Assembly: GCA_021741145.1 (NCBI GenBank)
Contig: JAIOYK010000024.1
Coordinates: 1-64,000, forward strand
Length of the DNA stretch: 64,000 nt
From: Rhodospirillum sp.
GTDB taxonomy: Bacteria; Pseudomonadota; Alphaproteobacteria; Rhodospirillales; Rhodospirillaceae
Direction of reading: 5' to 3'
Part shown: one piece after another, positions 9,361-17,947 of the stretch
Numbering within the stretch: position 1 is the first letter of the stretch
Layout of the letters: every line of letters begins with the position of its first letter
Position numbers and translations under genes: made by a program
The notes under the pieces: model-generated
Told to the model about the DNA's origin: nothing
Database searches by the model: none
The model's input: only the letters and a program-made list of their open reading frames with translations

Positions 9361-9900
9361 CGGACGTCCACGCCCTTTGGCCCCAAGCGCCTGATCGAGG
9401 AACCGGGCAAGACGGCGGTGGAAGATCTGGCCCGGCCCATCGGCTTCGCGGCGGACGGCTTCCCTATCCTGGCGTTCGGCTGGTTCGAGCCGAAGCACGA
9501 CATCCAGGGACTGCTGGACTCCCGCCGGGGCGCGACGGACGCCAAAGGCCGTTATTTCTACAACGTGGAGCACGGTGGGACGCAAGCCGTGCTGAATTGC
9601 TTCTCTGGGACGGAACGGGGTTTTGCCCGGGACAGTTGGACCCAACGGCGGGATACCCAGGGGCGGGCGATCATCGGCCTGCCCATCCATTTCGACATCA
9701 CCGAGGCCTACGACGACCCTCAAGGCACGCAGACCTGCCATGTGATGATCGGAGTCTTTCGGGACGAACAAGTGCTCCCCACGGTCGGCCCGGCGATGCG
9801 GGTGGCGGCGAGGGAGGGCGCGATCCTTTACCGTGATCCGGGCTGTTACGGCCAGGTCTCGGAGGTCCAGGCGCCAGGAGGGGATCAGCTATCTCCGGAA
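9361..9900 (+). pseudogene. 5'-truncated YHYH-domain-like fragment
   Basis: The frame opens just after an in-frame TGA (9358-9360) and reads PFGPKRLIEEPGKT, then IGFAADGFPILAFGW and GRYFYNVEHGG..LNCFSGT. This resembles the second half of YHYH-domain proteins, where an LIE segment and a DGFPIY motif follow the missing YHYH core. The only available start is GTG at 9418 with no convincing ribosome site. The open frame continues to 10344 only by running through 29-bp repeats and antisense to aspS, so its natural end is lost. I read it as a decayed gene; a short expressed protein is possible. Confidence 0.4.
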
Positions 9901-9955
9901 CACTCCCGGCCTGGGCGGCCCTCCACCCAGTCAACAGGGATTCGGGAAGGCCCGG

Positions 9956-10034
9956 CCTCCCCGATGGGGTTTGGGGAGGCCGAGCCTCCCCGATGGGGTT
10001 TGGGGAGGCCGAGCCTCCCCGATGGGGTTTGGGG
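9956..10034. repeat. 29-bp GC-rich tandem repeat, about 2.7 copies
   Basis: The unit CCTCCCCGATGGGGTTTGG plus GGAGGCCGAG repeats at 9956, 9985 and 10014 (third copy partial). GGGGAGGC and GCCTCCCC flank a three-base loop on the minus strand, so each junction can form a hairpin. The array ends in GGGGCAAGGCCCC, itself a hairpin. It lies immediately 3' of aspS (minus) and may serve as its transcription end. Confidence 0.8.
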
Positions 10035-10052
10035 CAAGGCCCCAAAAGGGCG

Positions 10053-11864
10053 TCAGCCCTCCGCCTTCTCTCCGGTATCGACCTTCAGGGCCTTCTTGGG
10101 CAGGTCGAGCTTGATGTGCAGCTCCTTAAGTTGCTTGTCGGAGACGGTGTTGGGGGCGTGCATCAGCAGGTCCTGGGCCTGTCCATTCATGGGGAACAGG
10201 ATGACCTCGCGGATGTTGGGCTCGTCGGCCAGCAGCATGACGATGCGGTCGACACCCGGGGCGGATCCCCCATGCGGCGGAGCGCCGTACTTGAAGGCGC
10301 GGAGCATGCCGCCGAACTTGTCCTCCACGACCTCCTTGCTGTAACCGGCGATCTCGAAGGCCTTGTACATGATCTCCGGACGGTGGTTCCGGATGGCGCC
10401 CGAGGACAACTCCACGCCATTGCAGACGATATCGTACTGGAAGGCCTTGATCTCCAGCGGGTCCATGGTCTCCAGGGCTCCCATCTCGCCCTGGGGCATG
10501 GAGAACGGGTTGTGGCTGAAGTCGATCTGCCCGGTGTCCTCGTTCATCTCGTACATGGGGAAGTCGACGGTCCAGCAGAACTTGAAGACCCCATCCTCGC
10601 GCAGGCCCAGGTCGTCGCAAACCCGCTCGCGGACCAAACCGGCGAATTTGGCGGCCTTGAGCGCCTTGTCGCAGGCGAAGAAGACGCTATCCCCGGCCTT
10701 CAGGTCCAGGGCGACGCGGATGGCGTCCACCCGGTCGGCTTCCAGGTTCTTGGCGATGGGCCCCTTGGGACCGGCTTCGTCGAAGATGATATAGCCCAGG
10801 CCCCCGGCCCCGTTCTCGCGCGCCCATTCGTTGAGCTTGTCGTACCAACCACGCGGGCGGCTCGCGGCGCCCGGGGCGGGGATGGCGCGGACCGCGTTGC
10901 CCTTCTCCACCTGCTTGGCGAAGAGGCCGAAGCCGCCCCCAGCGAACTGTTCGGAGACATCGGCGATGACCAGCGGGTTGCGCAGGTCAGGCTTGTCCGA
11001 GCCGTATTTCAGCATGGACTCGTCATAGGGGATACGCGGGAAGGGTCCCTCGGTCACGGCCTTGCCGTTGCCGAAGGTCTTGAAGCAATTGCGCAGAACC
11101 GGCTCGATGGCGTTGAACACGTCGTCCTGGGTGACGAAACTCATCTCGAAATCGAGTTGGTAGAACTCGCCGGGGCTGCGGTCGGCGCGGCCGTCCTCGT
11201 CCCGGAAGCAAGGGGCGATCTGGAAATACTTGTCGAAGCCGCTGACCATCAGCAGTTGCTTGAACTGCTGCGGCGCCTGGGGCAAGGCATAAAACTGGCC
11301 CGGATGCAAGCGCGAGGGCACCAGGAAGTCGCGGGCGCCTTCGGGGCTGGAGGCGGTCAGAATCGGCGTCTGGTACTCCAAAAAGCCCTGGTCGATCATC
11401 GACTGGCGCAGGAAGGAGATCACCTTGGAGCGCAGCACCATATTGGCATGCACCTTCTCCCGCCGCAGGTCGAGGAAGCGGTAGGTCAGGCGCATCTCCT
11501 CGGGGAACTCCTGGTCCCCGGCCACCATCATCGGCAGAACCTCGGCGGCGGAAAGCACTTCGACCTCGGCCGCGCGCATCTCGACCGCGCCGGTGGGCAG
11601 GTTGGGGTTCACGGTCTCGGCTGTGCGGGCGATGACCTCGCCGGTCACGGCGACGACGCTTTCCACCCGGGCGCTTTCCAAGGTCTTGAAGACCTCGCTG
11701 GAGACGTCGCAGACCACCTGGGTCAGGCCGTAATGGTCGCGCAGGTCGACGAACAGCAGGTTGCCGTGGTCGCGCTTGCGGTGGATCCAGCCCGACAGGC
11801 GCAGGGTCTGGCCCACATGCTCGGGGCGCGGCTGGTCGCAGGTGTGGCTACGGTAACGGTGCAT
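10053..11864 (-). CDS. aspS: Aspartyl-tRNA synthetase
   Basis: Class IIb synthetase that charges tRNA-Asp. The N-terminal OB-fold anticodon domain ([21 protein letters not shown]) is followed by the catalytic core with motif 2 [19 protein letters not shown], the bacterial GAD insertion, and motif 3 [14 protein letters not shown]. Length of about 603 residues fits bacterial AspRS. The ORF start at 11903 adds 13 residues; the ATG at 11864 (MHRYRSHTC) matches the family N-terminus. Whether it is discriminating or mischarges tRNA-Asn depends on GatCAB elsewhere in the genome. It is divergent from rnd across 146 bp. Confidence 0.95.
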   Translation of the reverse strand: MHRYRSHTCDQPRPEHVGQTLRLSGWIHRKRDHGNLLFVDLRDHYGLTQVVCDVSSEVFKTLESARVESVVAVTGEVIARTAETVNPNLPTGAVEMRAAEVEVLSAAEVLPMMVAGDQEFPEEMRLTYRFLDLRREKVHANMVLRSKVISFLRQSMIDQGFLEYQTPILTASSPEGARDFLVPSRLHPGQFYALPQAPQQFKQLLMVSGFDKYFQIAPCFRDEDGRADRSPGEFYQLDFEMSFVTQDDVFNAIEPVLRNCFKTFGNGKAVTEGPFPRIPYDESMLKYGSDKPDLRNPLVIADVSEQFAGGGFGLFAKQVEKGNAVRAIPAPGAASRPRGWYDKLNEWARENGAGGLGYIIFDEAGPKGPIAKNLEADRVDAIRVALDLKAGDSVFFACDKALKAAKFAGLVRERVCDDLGLREDGVFKFCWTVDFPMYEMNEDTGQIDFSHNPFSMPQGEMGALETMDPLEIKAFQYDIVCNGVELSSGAIRNHRPEIMYKAFEIAGYSKEVVEDKFGGMLRAFKYGAPPHGGSAPGVDRIVMLLADEPNIREVILFPMNGQAQDLLMHAPNTVSDKQLKELHIKLDLPKKALKVDTGEKAEG

Positions 11865-12010
11865 GGTGGCGTATTCCTGGCGTAGGTGATCGGCTCCGTA
11901 CACGGTTCATGTACAGGTTTCGGTCGGAAAGGACACCCTGGGCGCGGATTTGTCAAGCCGCCCCCATCGTGGCCCTTGCCCAGAACCGCGGCTAAGGCTA
12001 TACGCGTGGG

Positions 12011-13171
12011 ATGCCCTTGATTTCAAACACTCAGGATCTCGCCGCCTTCTGTGACCGCCTGAAGGGAGAAACCTTCATCACGGTGGACACGGAGTTCATG
12101 CGCGAGAAGACCTATTGGCCCATACTCTGCCTCATCCAGGTGGGGGGGACCGAGGAAGCCCGCTGTATCGACCCGCTTGCCCCGGGGATCGATCTGGCGC
12201 CCCTGTATGAGCTGATGGCCGACGAGAGGATCCTCAAGGTCTTCCACGCCGCGCGGCAAGATCTGGAGATCTTCCTCCACGAATCCGGCAAGCTGCCCAA
12301 GCCCCTGTTCGACACCCAGGTGGCGGCCATGGTCTGTGGCTTCGGTGATTCCGCGGGCTATGAAACCCTGGTGACCAAGCTGACCAAGGCGCGCATCGAC
12401 AAGTCCCTGCGCTTCACCGACTGGTCACGGCGCCCCCTGAACGACAAACAGGTCAAATACGCACTCGGCGATGTCACCCACCTGCGGGTCATCTACGAAA
12501 AGCTCGCCGCCATGTTGGAGCAAAGCGGGCGGGAGAACTGGCTGGCCCAGGAAATGGACATCCTGACCACCCCGTCCAGTTACATTGTCGAGCCCGAGGA
12601 GGCCTGGCTGCGCATCAAGGCCCGGTCACGGTCCAGCAAGTTCCTGGGCATGCTGCGGGAACTGGCCGCCTGGCGGGAACGCACCGCCCAGGACCGGGAC
12701 CTGCCCCGCAACCGTGTCATTCGAGACGAGGGCCTGCTGGAGATCGCCGCCAGCGCCCCGACCACCTCCGATGCGCTGTCCCAATTGCGCAGCGTGTCCA
12801 AGGGCATGGCGGATGGTTCCATGGGCCAGGGGATCCTGGCCGCTGTCAAGACCGCGCTCGCGCTCTCGGAAAGGGATCTGCCCCTGCCGCCCAAGAAGGA
12901 TGACCTCCCCCAGGGCCTGGGCCCGGTGGTCGATCTTCTGAGGGTTTTGCTCAAAATGAAATGCGAGCAGGAGGGGGTGGCCCAGAAGTTGGTCGCCAAT
13001 ATGAGTGACCTGGAATTGATCGCCGCGGACGATAACGCCCAGGTCGCGGCCCTGGAGGGTTGGCGCCGTGATCTGTTCGGCGAGGACGCCCTGCGCCTGA
13101 AGCATGGTGCCCTGGCCATCGCCCTGACCGAGGACGGCCAGGGCCTGCGCATGATTCCCCTGGGAGACTGA
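12011..13171 (+). CDS. rnd: Ribonuclease D
   Basis: 3'-5' exoribonuclease of the DEDD family involved in tRNA 3'-end maturation. The first exonuclease motif DTEFMRE, the FHAARQDLEIF second motif and the YALGDVTHL third motif are present. A C-terminal HRDC-type region follows. At 386 residues it is close to E. coli RNase D. It is transcribed away from aspS, so a shared bidirectional promoter region at 11865-12010 is likely. Confidence 0.93.
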   Translation: MPLISNTQDLAAFCDRLKGETFITVDTEFMREKTYWPILCLIQVGGTEEARCIDPLAPGIDLAPLYELMADERILKVFHAARQDLEIFLHESGKLPKPLFDTQVAAMVCGFGDSAGYETLVTKLTKARIDKSLRFTDWSRRPLNDKQVKYALGDVTHLRVIYEKLAAMLEQSGRENWLAQEMDILTTPSSYIVEPEEAWLRIKARSRSSKFLGMLRELAAWRERTAQDRDLPRNRVIRDEGLLEIAASAPTTSDALSQLRSVSKGMADGSMGQGILAAVKTALALSERDLPLPPKKDDLPQGLGPVVDLLRVLLKMKCEQEGVAQKLVANMSDLELIAADDNAQVAALEGWRRDLFGEDALRLKHGALAIALTEDGQGLRMIPLGD

Positions 13172-13311
13172 TCGGGACGGGGGAGCAGGGGCTCCCCTCG
13201 CCTAAAGTCTCCCTTTTCCCAAGGCCCAGTCGTCTCCACTTGTTCCCTGTATCCCTCTCCCCCATGGCCCTGGGCGAGAGAGAAAAGAAGCAAACATCGG
13301 GGGGACGACCC

Positions 13312-13671
13312 ATGTGCCAGATCTTCGCCGGACAACCCACCTCCAACTACGAGCCCGAGCGCCGCTCGGTGCGCCTGGACGGCTATTCCACCTCCATCCA
13401 ATTGGAGCGCATCTTCTGGCGCATCCTGGAGGAAATCGCCGAAAAGGACGGAAGCAGCGTCGCCCGGTTCATCGCCAAGCTCCATGACGAGGTCATCGTC
13501 ACCCATGGGGAAGCACGGAATTTCACCTCCATGCTGCGCTGTTGCTGCCTGATCTACATGGACCAGACCAACGGGGAGGGGAATCGCGGCGTTTCCGTTC
13601 CCCGGGGCAACCCGGCGGCCCACCCCACCGCGCTCGCCATGGCGAAAACCGCCGCCTTGGCGGTGGGTTAA
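13312..13671 (+). CDS. Ribbon-helix-helix domain protein
   Basis: A 119-residue protein whose central part (RRSVRLDGYSTSIQLERIFWRILEEIAEKDG) fits the alphaproteobacterial RHH_4 family: a short beta strand for DNA reading followed by two helices. The family is presumed regulatory; target unknown. The ATG at 13312 has a GGGGGGAC ribosome site. The longer ORF from 13240 adds residues with no similarity to the domain. It follows rnd by 140 bp and may have its own promoter. Confidence 0.75.
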   Translation: MCQIFAGQPTSNYEPERRSVRLDGYSTSIQLERIFWRILEEIAEKDGSSVARFIAKLHDEVIVTHGEARNFTSMLRCCCLIYMDQTNGEGNRGVSVPRGNPAAHPTALAMAKTAALAVG

Positions 13672-13690
13672 AGCGTCCCGATCACATACC

Positions 13691-14097
13691 TTATCCGGCT
13701 CGGATGCTGTCCATGAACCGCGCCAAGTCCTGGCGGATGGCCGTGTCGCCGTCGCTCAGGGCCGAGGAGGTGGACATCAAGCGTTCGGCCTCGGGCATCA
13801 TAGCGGGGGCTTCCGACGGCCCGCTCACCGAGCGGACGCACCATCTGGAAGCGTCGCGGAAGCCACCCGGCAAGGGCCGAGGCTTGCTCAACGACGGGGA
13901 TCGGGGACGGGGACGGGGATCGGGGTGTCATCGCTATACTCCCAAATCGTCCGATCAATGTCCTGGACAAGCCGGTCGAGCTCTCGAACGGACGTCACGG
14001 CGCGCATCGTCTCGCCACTCGCCGTCACCTGTTCCGAAACGCGAGAGAAGCCGTATAGGGCAAGTCCCGCGAGTCCTACCAGCAACCACAAAATCAC
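13691..14097 (-). pseudogene. Remnant of a membrane-anchored chemoreceptor/sensor N-terminus
   Basis: The GTG at 14097 opens a hydrophobic helix (ILWLLVGLAGLALYGFS) and a coiled-coil-like stretch. Upstream in-frame codons read RTARFGLREKIVGGF, the typical lead-in to an MCP or sensor-kinase membrane helix, but no start codon is found there. The frame stops at 13888 after a GGGGAC/GGGGATC microrepeat. A second frame overlapping by four bases continues with a helical segment (EAERLMSTSSALSDGDTAI) to 13691. This suggests one gene broken by repeat slippage and lacking any signalling domain. Function is not assigned. Confidence 0.4.
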
Positions 14098-14166
14098 CGA
14101 AAAGCCACCGACGATCTTTTCTCGAAGACCAAACCGAGCCGTTCGGCTCTGGTCCGTCGGTACACT

Positions 14167-14250
14167 CCCATGGGGGCATCCCTTTGACCCATGGGGGCTT
14201 CCCTTTGACCCATGGGGGCATCCCTTTGACCCATGGGGGCATCCCTTTGA
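14167..14250. repeat. Four tandem 21-bp repeats
   Basis: CCCATGGGGGCATCCCTTTGA is repeated four times head to tail (second copy has CTT for CAT). Twenty-one bp keeps an open frame on the minus strand (KGMPPWV repeats), but the surrounding ORF lacks coding character. It separates the receptor remnant from the region before the glyoxalase gene. From 14251 to 14571 I see no gene or clear signal. Confidence 0.85.
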
Positions 14251-14571
14251 TTTTTTCCCGGCTCCCCATTGGCGATGGCCGGATTTTCGTTTGCATTTTC
14301 TTGATCACGGGACGCGGTCTAGCCCTGCCTTCCCTGGAACAAATCCCTTCGGGACCATGGGAATAGGGCAACATAATACCGCTGACCTTCCTGGTTTAAA
14401 GACACCATCGCCGAGGTGGGGAAAGTCACAATGAGGGGGGGAGAGGGAGAGACCGGCAACGTAGTAACATGTTGCCACCACGGGGTCCGGTGAACACCTT
14501 ACCCTTCTTCTCGGATACACCACCCGAGCCTGGGAGCCCCCCTCCCCTCACCGGCAAGAAGGAGCCATCCC

Positions 14572-14967
14572 GTGGCGAAAGCCATCCACACCATGATCCG
14601 GGTCCTGGACGAGGACCGCTCCGTCGCGTTCTACCGGACCGCCTTCGGTCTGGAGATCGCCGATCGCTTTCCCTTCGACGGCTTCACCCTGGTTTACCTC
14701 CGCAACGCCGAGGCTGACTTCGAAATCGAACTGACCGTCAACCACGACCAAACCGAGCCCTACACCCATGGCACCGGCTATGGTCATGTGGCCGTGGTGG
14801 TCGACGATCTGGAGGCCGACCACGCACGGATGATCGCCAGCGGCCTCGCCCCCACGCCCATCAAGGAGTTCCATCGGGACAATGCCCTGATGGCCAAGTT
14901 CTTTTTCATCCAGGACCCCGATGGCTACAAGATCGAGGTTCTGTGGAAACACGGACGCTACCAATAG
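14572..14967 (+). CDS. VOC family glyoxalase I-like protein (lactoylglutathione lyase type)
   Basis: A single vicinal-oxygen-chelate protein of 131 residues. The four metal positions of glyoxalase I are present in order: His in MAKAIHTMIRV, Glu in FEIELT, His in GYGHVAV and Glu in YKIEVLW, so isomerisation of the methylglyoxal-glutathione adduct is plausible. Start is GTG at 14572 after AAGGAG. It lies 103 bp before the Tat-exported GMC dehydrogenase pair on the same strand. Confidence 0.8.
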   Translation: MAKAIHTMIRVLDEDRSVAFYRTAFGLEIADRFPFDGFTLVYLRNAEADFEIELTVNHDQTEPYTHGTGYGHVAVVVDDLEADHARMIASGLAPTPIKEFHRDNALMAKFFFIQDPDGYKIEVLWKHGRYQ

Positions 14968-15070
14968 GGATAGCCGTCCGACCCGATCCGACCGGGGGCC
15001 AACCCCGGCGGATCTCTTAGACGAAAAGGACCCCCATTCAATAAGGGTCCACCCACAGGGAGAACATCCA

Positions 15071-15619
15071 ATGACCCACTCCATGGGGTACACGCCCCTA
15101 TCCCGTCGTGGTTTCCTTCGGGGAAGCGCGGCCACCGCCGGACTGGTCGCCATGACCCTGGCCGGCGGTCTCCTCTCCGCCCCCAATGGGGCCTGGGCCT
15201 TCGCGCCCAAGACCCTGAAGCCCGAAACCGCCCGGGTTCTCGTCCAGATGGCCAGGGACACCTACCCCCATGATCGGTTTTCCGACGCCATCTATGCCCA
15301 GGCTGTCGCGGGATATGACGACAAGGCCGCCACGGACGCGGCTTTCCAGGCCCTTCTGGAAGACGGTGTGGCCGATCTGAACAGCCGGGCCAAGGACGGC
15401 TTCGGCGCGGGGAGCTATGACCGCGTCGGTTGGGAGGAGAATCGTCTGTCGATCCTCCGCGCCATCGCCGAAGGCCCCTTCTTTCAGGCGGTTCGCTCCG
15501 ACCTGGTGGTGTCGATCTACAACAACCACGCGGTCTGGGAGATCCTCGGCTACGAGGGATCCTCGGCCGACAAGGGTGGATATATCGACCGCGGCTTCAA
15601 CGATCTGGATTGGGTGTAG
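15071..15619 (+). CDS. Gluconate 2-dehydrogenase subunit 3-like Tat-exported protein
   Basis: Small subunit type that partners membrane or periplasmic GMC flavoprotein dehydrogenases. The N-terminus has a twin-arginine signal, SRRGFLRG, then a hydrophobic stretch ending at GAWAFA. The body (LVQMARDTYPHDRFSD, VVSIYNNHAVWEILGYEG) fits the gluconate 2-dehydrogenase subunit 3 family. The true start is ATG at 15071; the ORF opens upstream in non-coding sequence. The GMC gene starts 4 bp after its stop, so the pair is cotranslated and likely exported together on this Tat signal. Confidence 0.8.
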   Translation: MTHSMGYTPLSRRGFLRGSAATAGLVAMTLAGGLLSAPNGAWAFAPKTLKPETARVLVQMARDTYPHDRFSDAIYAQAVAGYDDKAATDAAFQALLEDGVADLNSRAKDGFGAGSYDRVGWEENRLSILRAIAEGPFFQAVRSDLVVSIYNNHAVWEILGYEGSSADKGGYIDRGFNDLDWV

Positions 15620-15623
15620 GACC

Positions 15624-17195
15624 ATGAGCGCGCCATATGACCTGAACGACGACAGCGTGGTCGTCATCATCGGCTCGGGCGCCGGGGGTGGCACCCTCGG
15701 CACGGAACTGGCCCTGAAGGGCATCGATACGGTGATCCTGGAAGCCGGAGCCCGCCAGGAAATCGAGGATTTCGTCAACGACGAGTGGGAAAGCTTCGGT
15801 AAAATCGCCTGGCTCGACAAGCGGACCACCTCGGGCACTTGGCGGGTCTCGAAGGATTTCCCCAACCTGCCCGCCTGGATCGTCAAGGCCGTGGGGGGCT
15901 CCACCATCCATTGGGCGGGCGCCTCCTTGCGCTTCCAGGAGCATGAATTCAAGACCGCCACCACCTACGGCCCCGTGGAGGGCGCCAACTTGCTCGACTG
16001 GCCCCTCACCCTGAAGGAGATGGAGCCCTATTACGACAAAGCCGAATTCAAGATGGGCGTAACCCGCACCAATGACATTCCTGGCCTGCCCGGCAACAAC
16101 AACTTCAAGGTGATGAAGGCCGGGGCCGACAAGCTCGGCTACAAGGAATGTCACACGGGGCGCATGGCCATCAATTCCCAGCCCCGGGACGACCGGGGAT
16201 CCTGCCAACAGATTGGCTTCTGCTTCCAGGGCTGCAAGTCGGGCGCCAAATGGTCCACCCTCTACGCCGAAATCCCCAAGGGCGAGGAGACCGGCAAGCT
16301 GGAGGTCCGTCCGAACAGTCAGGTGCTGCGCATCGAGCATGACGCCAAGGGCAAGGCCACCGGCGTGGTCTACGCCGACAAGGACGGCAATCAGCACCTG
16401 CAGAAGGCCCGAGTGGTCTGCGTGGCGGGCAATTCCATCGAAAGCCCCCGGTTGCTGCTCAACTCCGCCAGTGCCCAGTTCCCCGACGGGTTGGCCAATT
16501 CCTCGGGTCAGGTGGGACGAAACTACATGCGCCACACCACGGGCAGCGTCTACGGCGTCTTCGAGAAGCCCGTGCACATGTACCGGGGCACCACCATGGC
16601 CGGGATCATCCAGGACGAGGCTCGATTCGACCCCTCCCGGGGGTTCGTTGGGGGCTACGAGTTCGAGACCCTCTCCCTGGGCGTTCCCTTCATGGCGGCC
16701 TTCCTCGACCCGGGATCCTGGGGGCGGAGCTTCTCCTCGGCGATGGACGACTACGCCAACATGGCCGGCATGTGGATCGTCGGCGAGGATATGCCCCAGG
16801 AAAGCAACGCCATCACGCTGCACCCGACGGAGGTGGATCCCTTTGGTCTCCCCATCCCCAACGTGAATTACGACGATCACGCCAACGACGTGGCCATGCG
16901 CGACCATGCCTATCGCCAGGGCGCGGCCCTCTATGACGCCGTCGGCGCGGTGCGGACCTTCCCCACGCCGCCCTATCCCTCGACCCACAACCTGGGTACC
17001 AACCGCATGAGCGAGAAGCCCCGGGACGGGGTGGTGAACCGCTGGGGACAGACCCACGACATCGCCAACCTGTTCGTCTCCGACGGCAGCCAGTTCACCA
17101 CCGGCGCGGCGGAGAACCCGACGCTGACCATCGTCGCCCTGGCGATCCGTCAGGCCGACCACATCGCCGAGCGGATGGGCCAGAAGACCCTGTAG
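15624..17195 (+). CDS. GMC family FAD-dependent dehydrogenase
   Basis: Flavoprotein catalytic subunit for oxidation of an alcohol or sugar. The dinucleotide fold GSGAGGGTLGTELALKG is near residue 16 and the C-terminal GMC segment (STHNLGTNRM, then GAAENPTLTIVALAIR) is intact. A cysteine cluster CQQIGFCFQGCKSGA matches the Fe-S binding segment of FAD glucose and fructose dehydrogenases; a downstream fourth cysteine is not obvious. It has no signal peptide, consistent with piggyback export through the Tat subunit upstream. No cytochrome c subunit follows, so the electron acceptor is unknown. The ATG at 15624 replaces the upstream ORF start. Confidence 0.85.
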   Translation: MSAPYDLNDDSVVVIIGSGAGGGTLGTELALKGIDTVILEAGARQEIEDFVNDEWESFGKIAWLDKRTTSGTWRVSKDFPNLPAWIVKAVGGSTIHWAGASLRFQEHEFKTATTYGPVEGANLLDWPLTLKEMEPYYDKAEFKMGVTRTNDIPGLPGNNNFKVMKAGADKLGYKECHTGRMAINSQPRDDRGSCQQIGFCFQGCKSGAKWSTLYAEIPKGEETGKLEVRPNSQVLRIEHDAKGKATGVVYADKDGNQHLQKARVVCVAGNSIESPRLLLNSASAQFPDGLANSSGQVGRNYMRHTTGSVYGVFEKPVHMYRGTTMAGIIQDEARFDPSRGFVGGYEFETLSLGVPFMAAFLDPGSWGRSFSSAMDDYANMAGMWIVGEDMPQESNAITLHPTEVDPFGLPIPNVNYDDHANDVAMRDHAYRQGAALYDAVGAVRTFPTPPYPSTHNLGTNRMSEKPRDGVVNRWGQTHDIANLFVSDGSQFTTGAAENPTLTIVALAIRQADHIAERMGQKTL

Positions 17196-17269
17196 GGGAC
17201 CCGGGCGATCCCGCGACGGCCGGTCCTCCGCGCCGTCGCGGAGCCTTCCCTGGCGGGTCGGAGAGGTCT

Positions 17270-17845
17270 TCACTGTCTCCCGACGAGGGGCAGGAAAATG
17301 GTGTCGACCCAGGCCGTCCGCAAGGACGGCGGCGGGGGCGAGAACGTCATCAGGACATGGTGCCGGAACAGGTCGCCCAACAAGGTGACGACCGGTGGAA
17401 CAAGCTTGGCCGGATCGATCTCACCGCGGTCCGCGGCCCTCCCCAGGATCTGGGCGAGGATGTCCGTGTCGCCCTTGATCAGCGCGGCGCGCAGGTCCTG
17501 GGGCGTGGACGGCTCGTCCTGAAAATAGTCGCTCATGAACAGGGTAAACACCACCGCCATCCCGACCGCGCGCCTGGAGAGGTTCTCCAGGTACTCCAGC
17601 AATTCGGCGCGCAGATCACCCCGGTCCGCCACCTCCAGGGGATGCGCCGCCCTTCGCCGCCGGATCGCCGCGATCGCCAGCTCGGCCTTTCCGTCCCAGC
17701 GCCGGGCCAGGACCGGCCGGCTCGTGCCGGCCCGGTTGGCGACACCCTCCATCGTCAACCCGGCATACCCCTGTTCCGTGAGTTCCGCCCAGGCGGCATC
17801 CAGGAGGGCCGCCTCCAGGTCCGCGCCACGACGCCGTCCCTTCAT
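17270..17845 (-). CDS. TetR family transcriptional regulator
   Basis: N-terminal TetR helix-turn-helix is clear: ALLDAAWAELTEQGYAGLTMEGVANRAGTSRPVLARRW. The remaining 130 residues are the helical ligand/dimer domain. The ATG at 17845 has GGGAGGATCCC just upstream; the ORF start at 17923 would run into the operator region. It is divergent from the MipA-like gene and faces a 24-bp palindrome overlapping that gene's promoter, so it probably represses the porin-like gene and itself. Ligand unknown. Confidence 0.88.
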   Translation of the reverse strand: MKGRRRGADLEAALLDAAWAELTEQGYAGLTMEGVANRAGTSRPVLARRWDGKAELAIAAIRRRRAAHPLEVADRGDLRAELLEYLENLSRRAVGMAVVFTLFMSDYFQDEPSTPQDLRAALIKGDTDILAQILGRAADRGEIDPAKLVPPVVTLLGDLFRHHVLMTFSPPPPSLRTAWVDTIFLPLVGRQ

Positions 17846-17883
17846 GGGATCCTCCCTTCGGAAATAAGACTCATCTTCGCATC

Positions 17884-17932
17884 TTGACGGCGGAAAGTTC
17901 CAGCCCCTATAAGATCCATACATGCATCTTAT
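17884..17932 (+). promoter_or_regulatory. Promoter overlapped by a TetR-type palindromic operator
   Basis: TTGACG (17884-17889) and TATAAG (17908-17913) are separated by 18 bp, a good sigma-70-like promoter for the MipA gene. The -10 is buried in a near-perfect 24-bp palindrome, 17909-17932, with ATAAGAT and ATCTTAT as outer half-sites. A TetR dimer bound here would block RNA polymerase. Confidence 0.65.
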
Positions 17933-17947
17933 TTATGGAGCGACACG

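Noticed and set aside
9993-11885. 630-residue plus-strand ORF
   Set aside because: Antisense to aspS, whose motifs are unmistakable.
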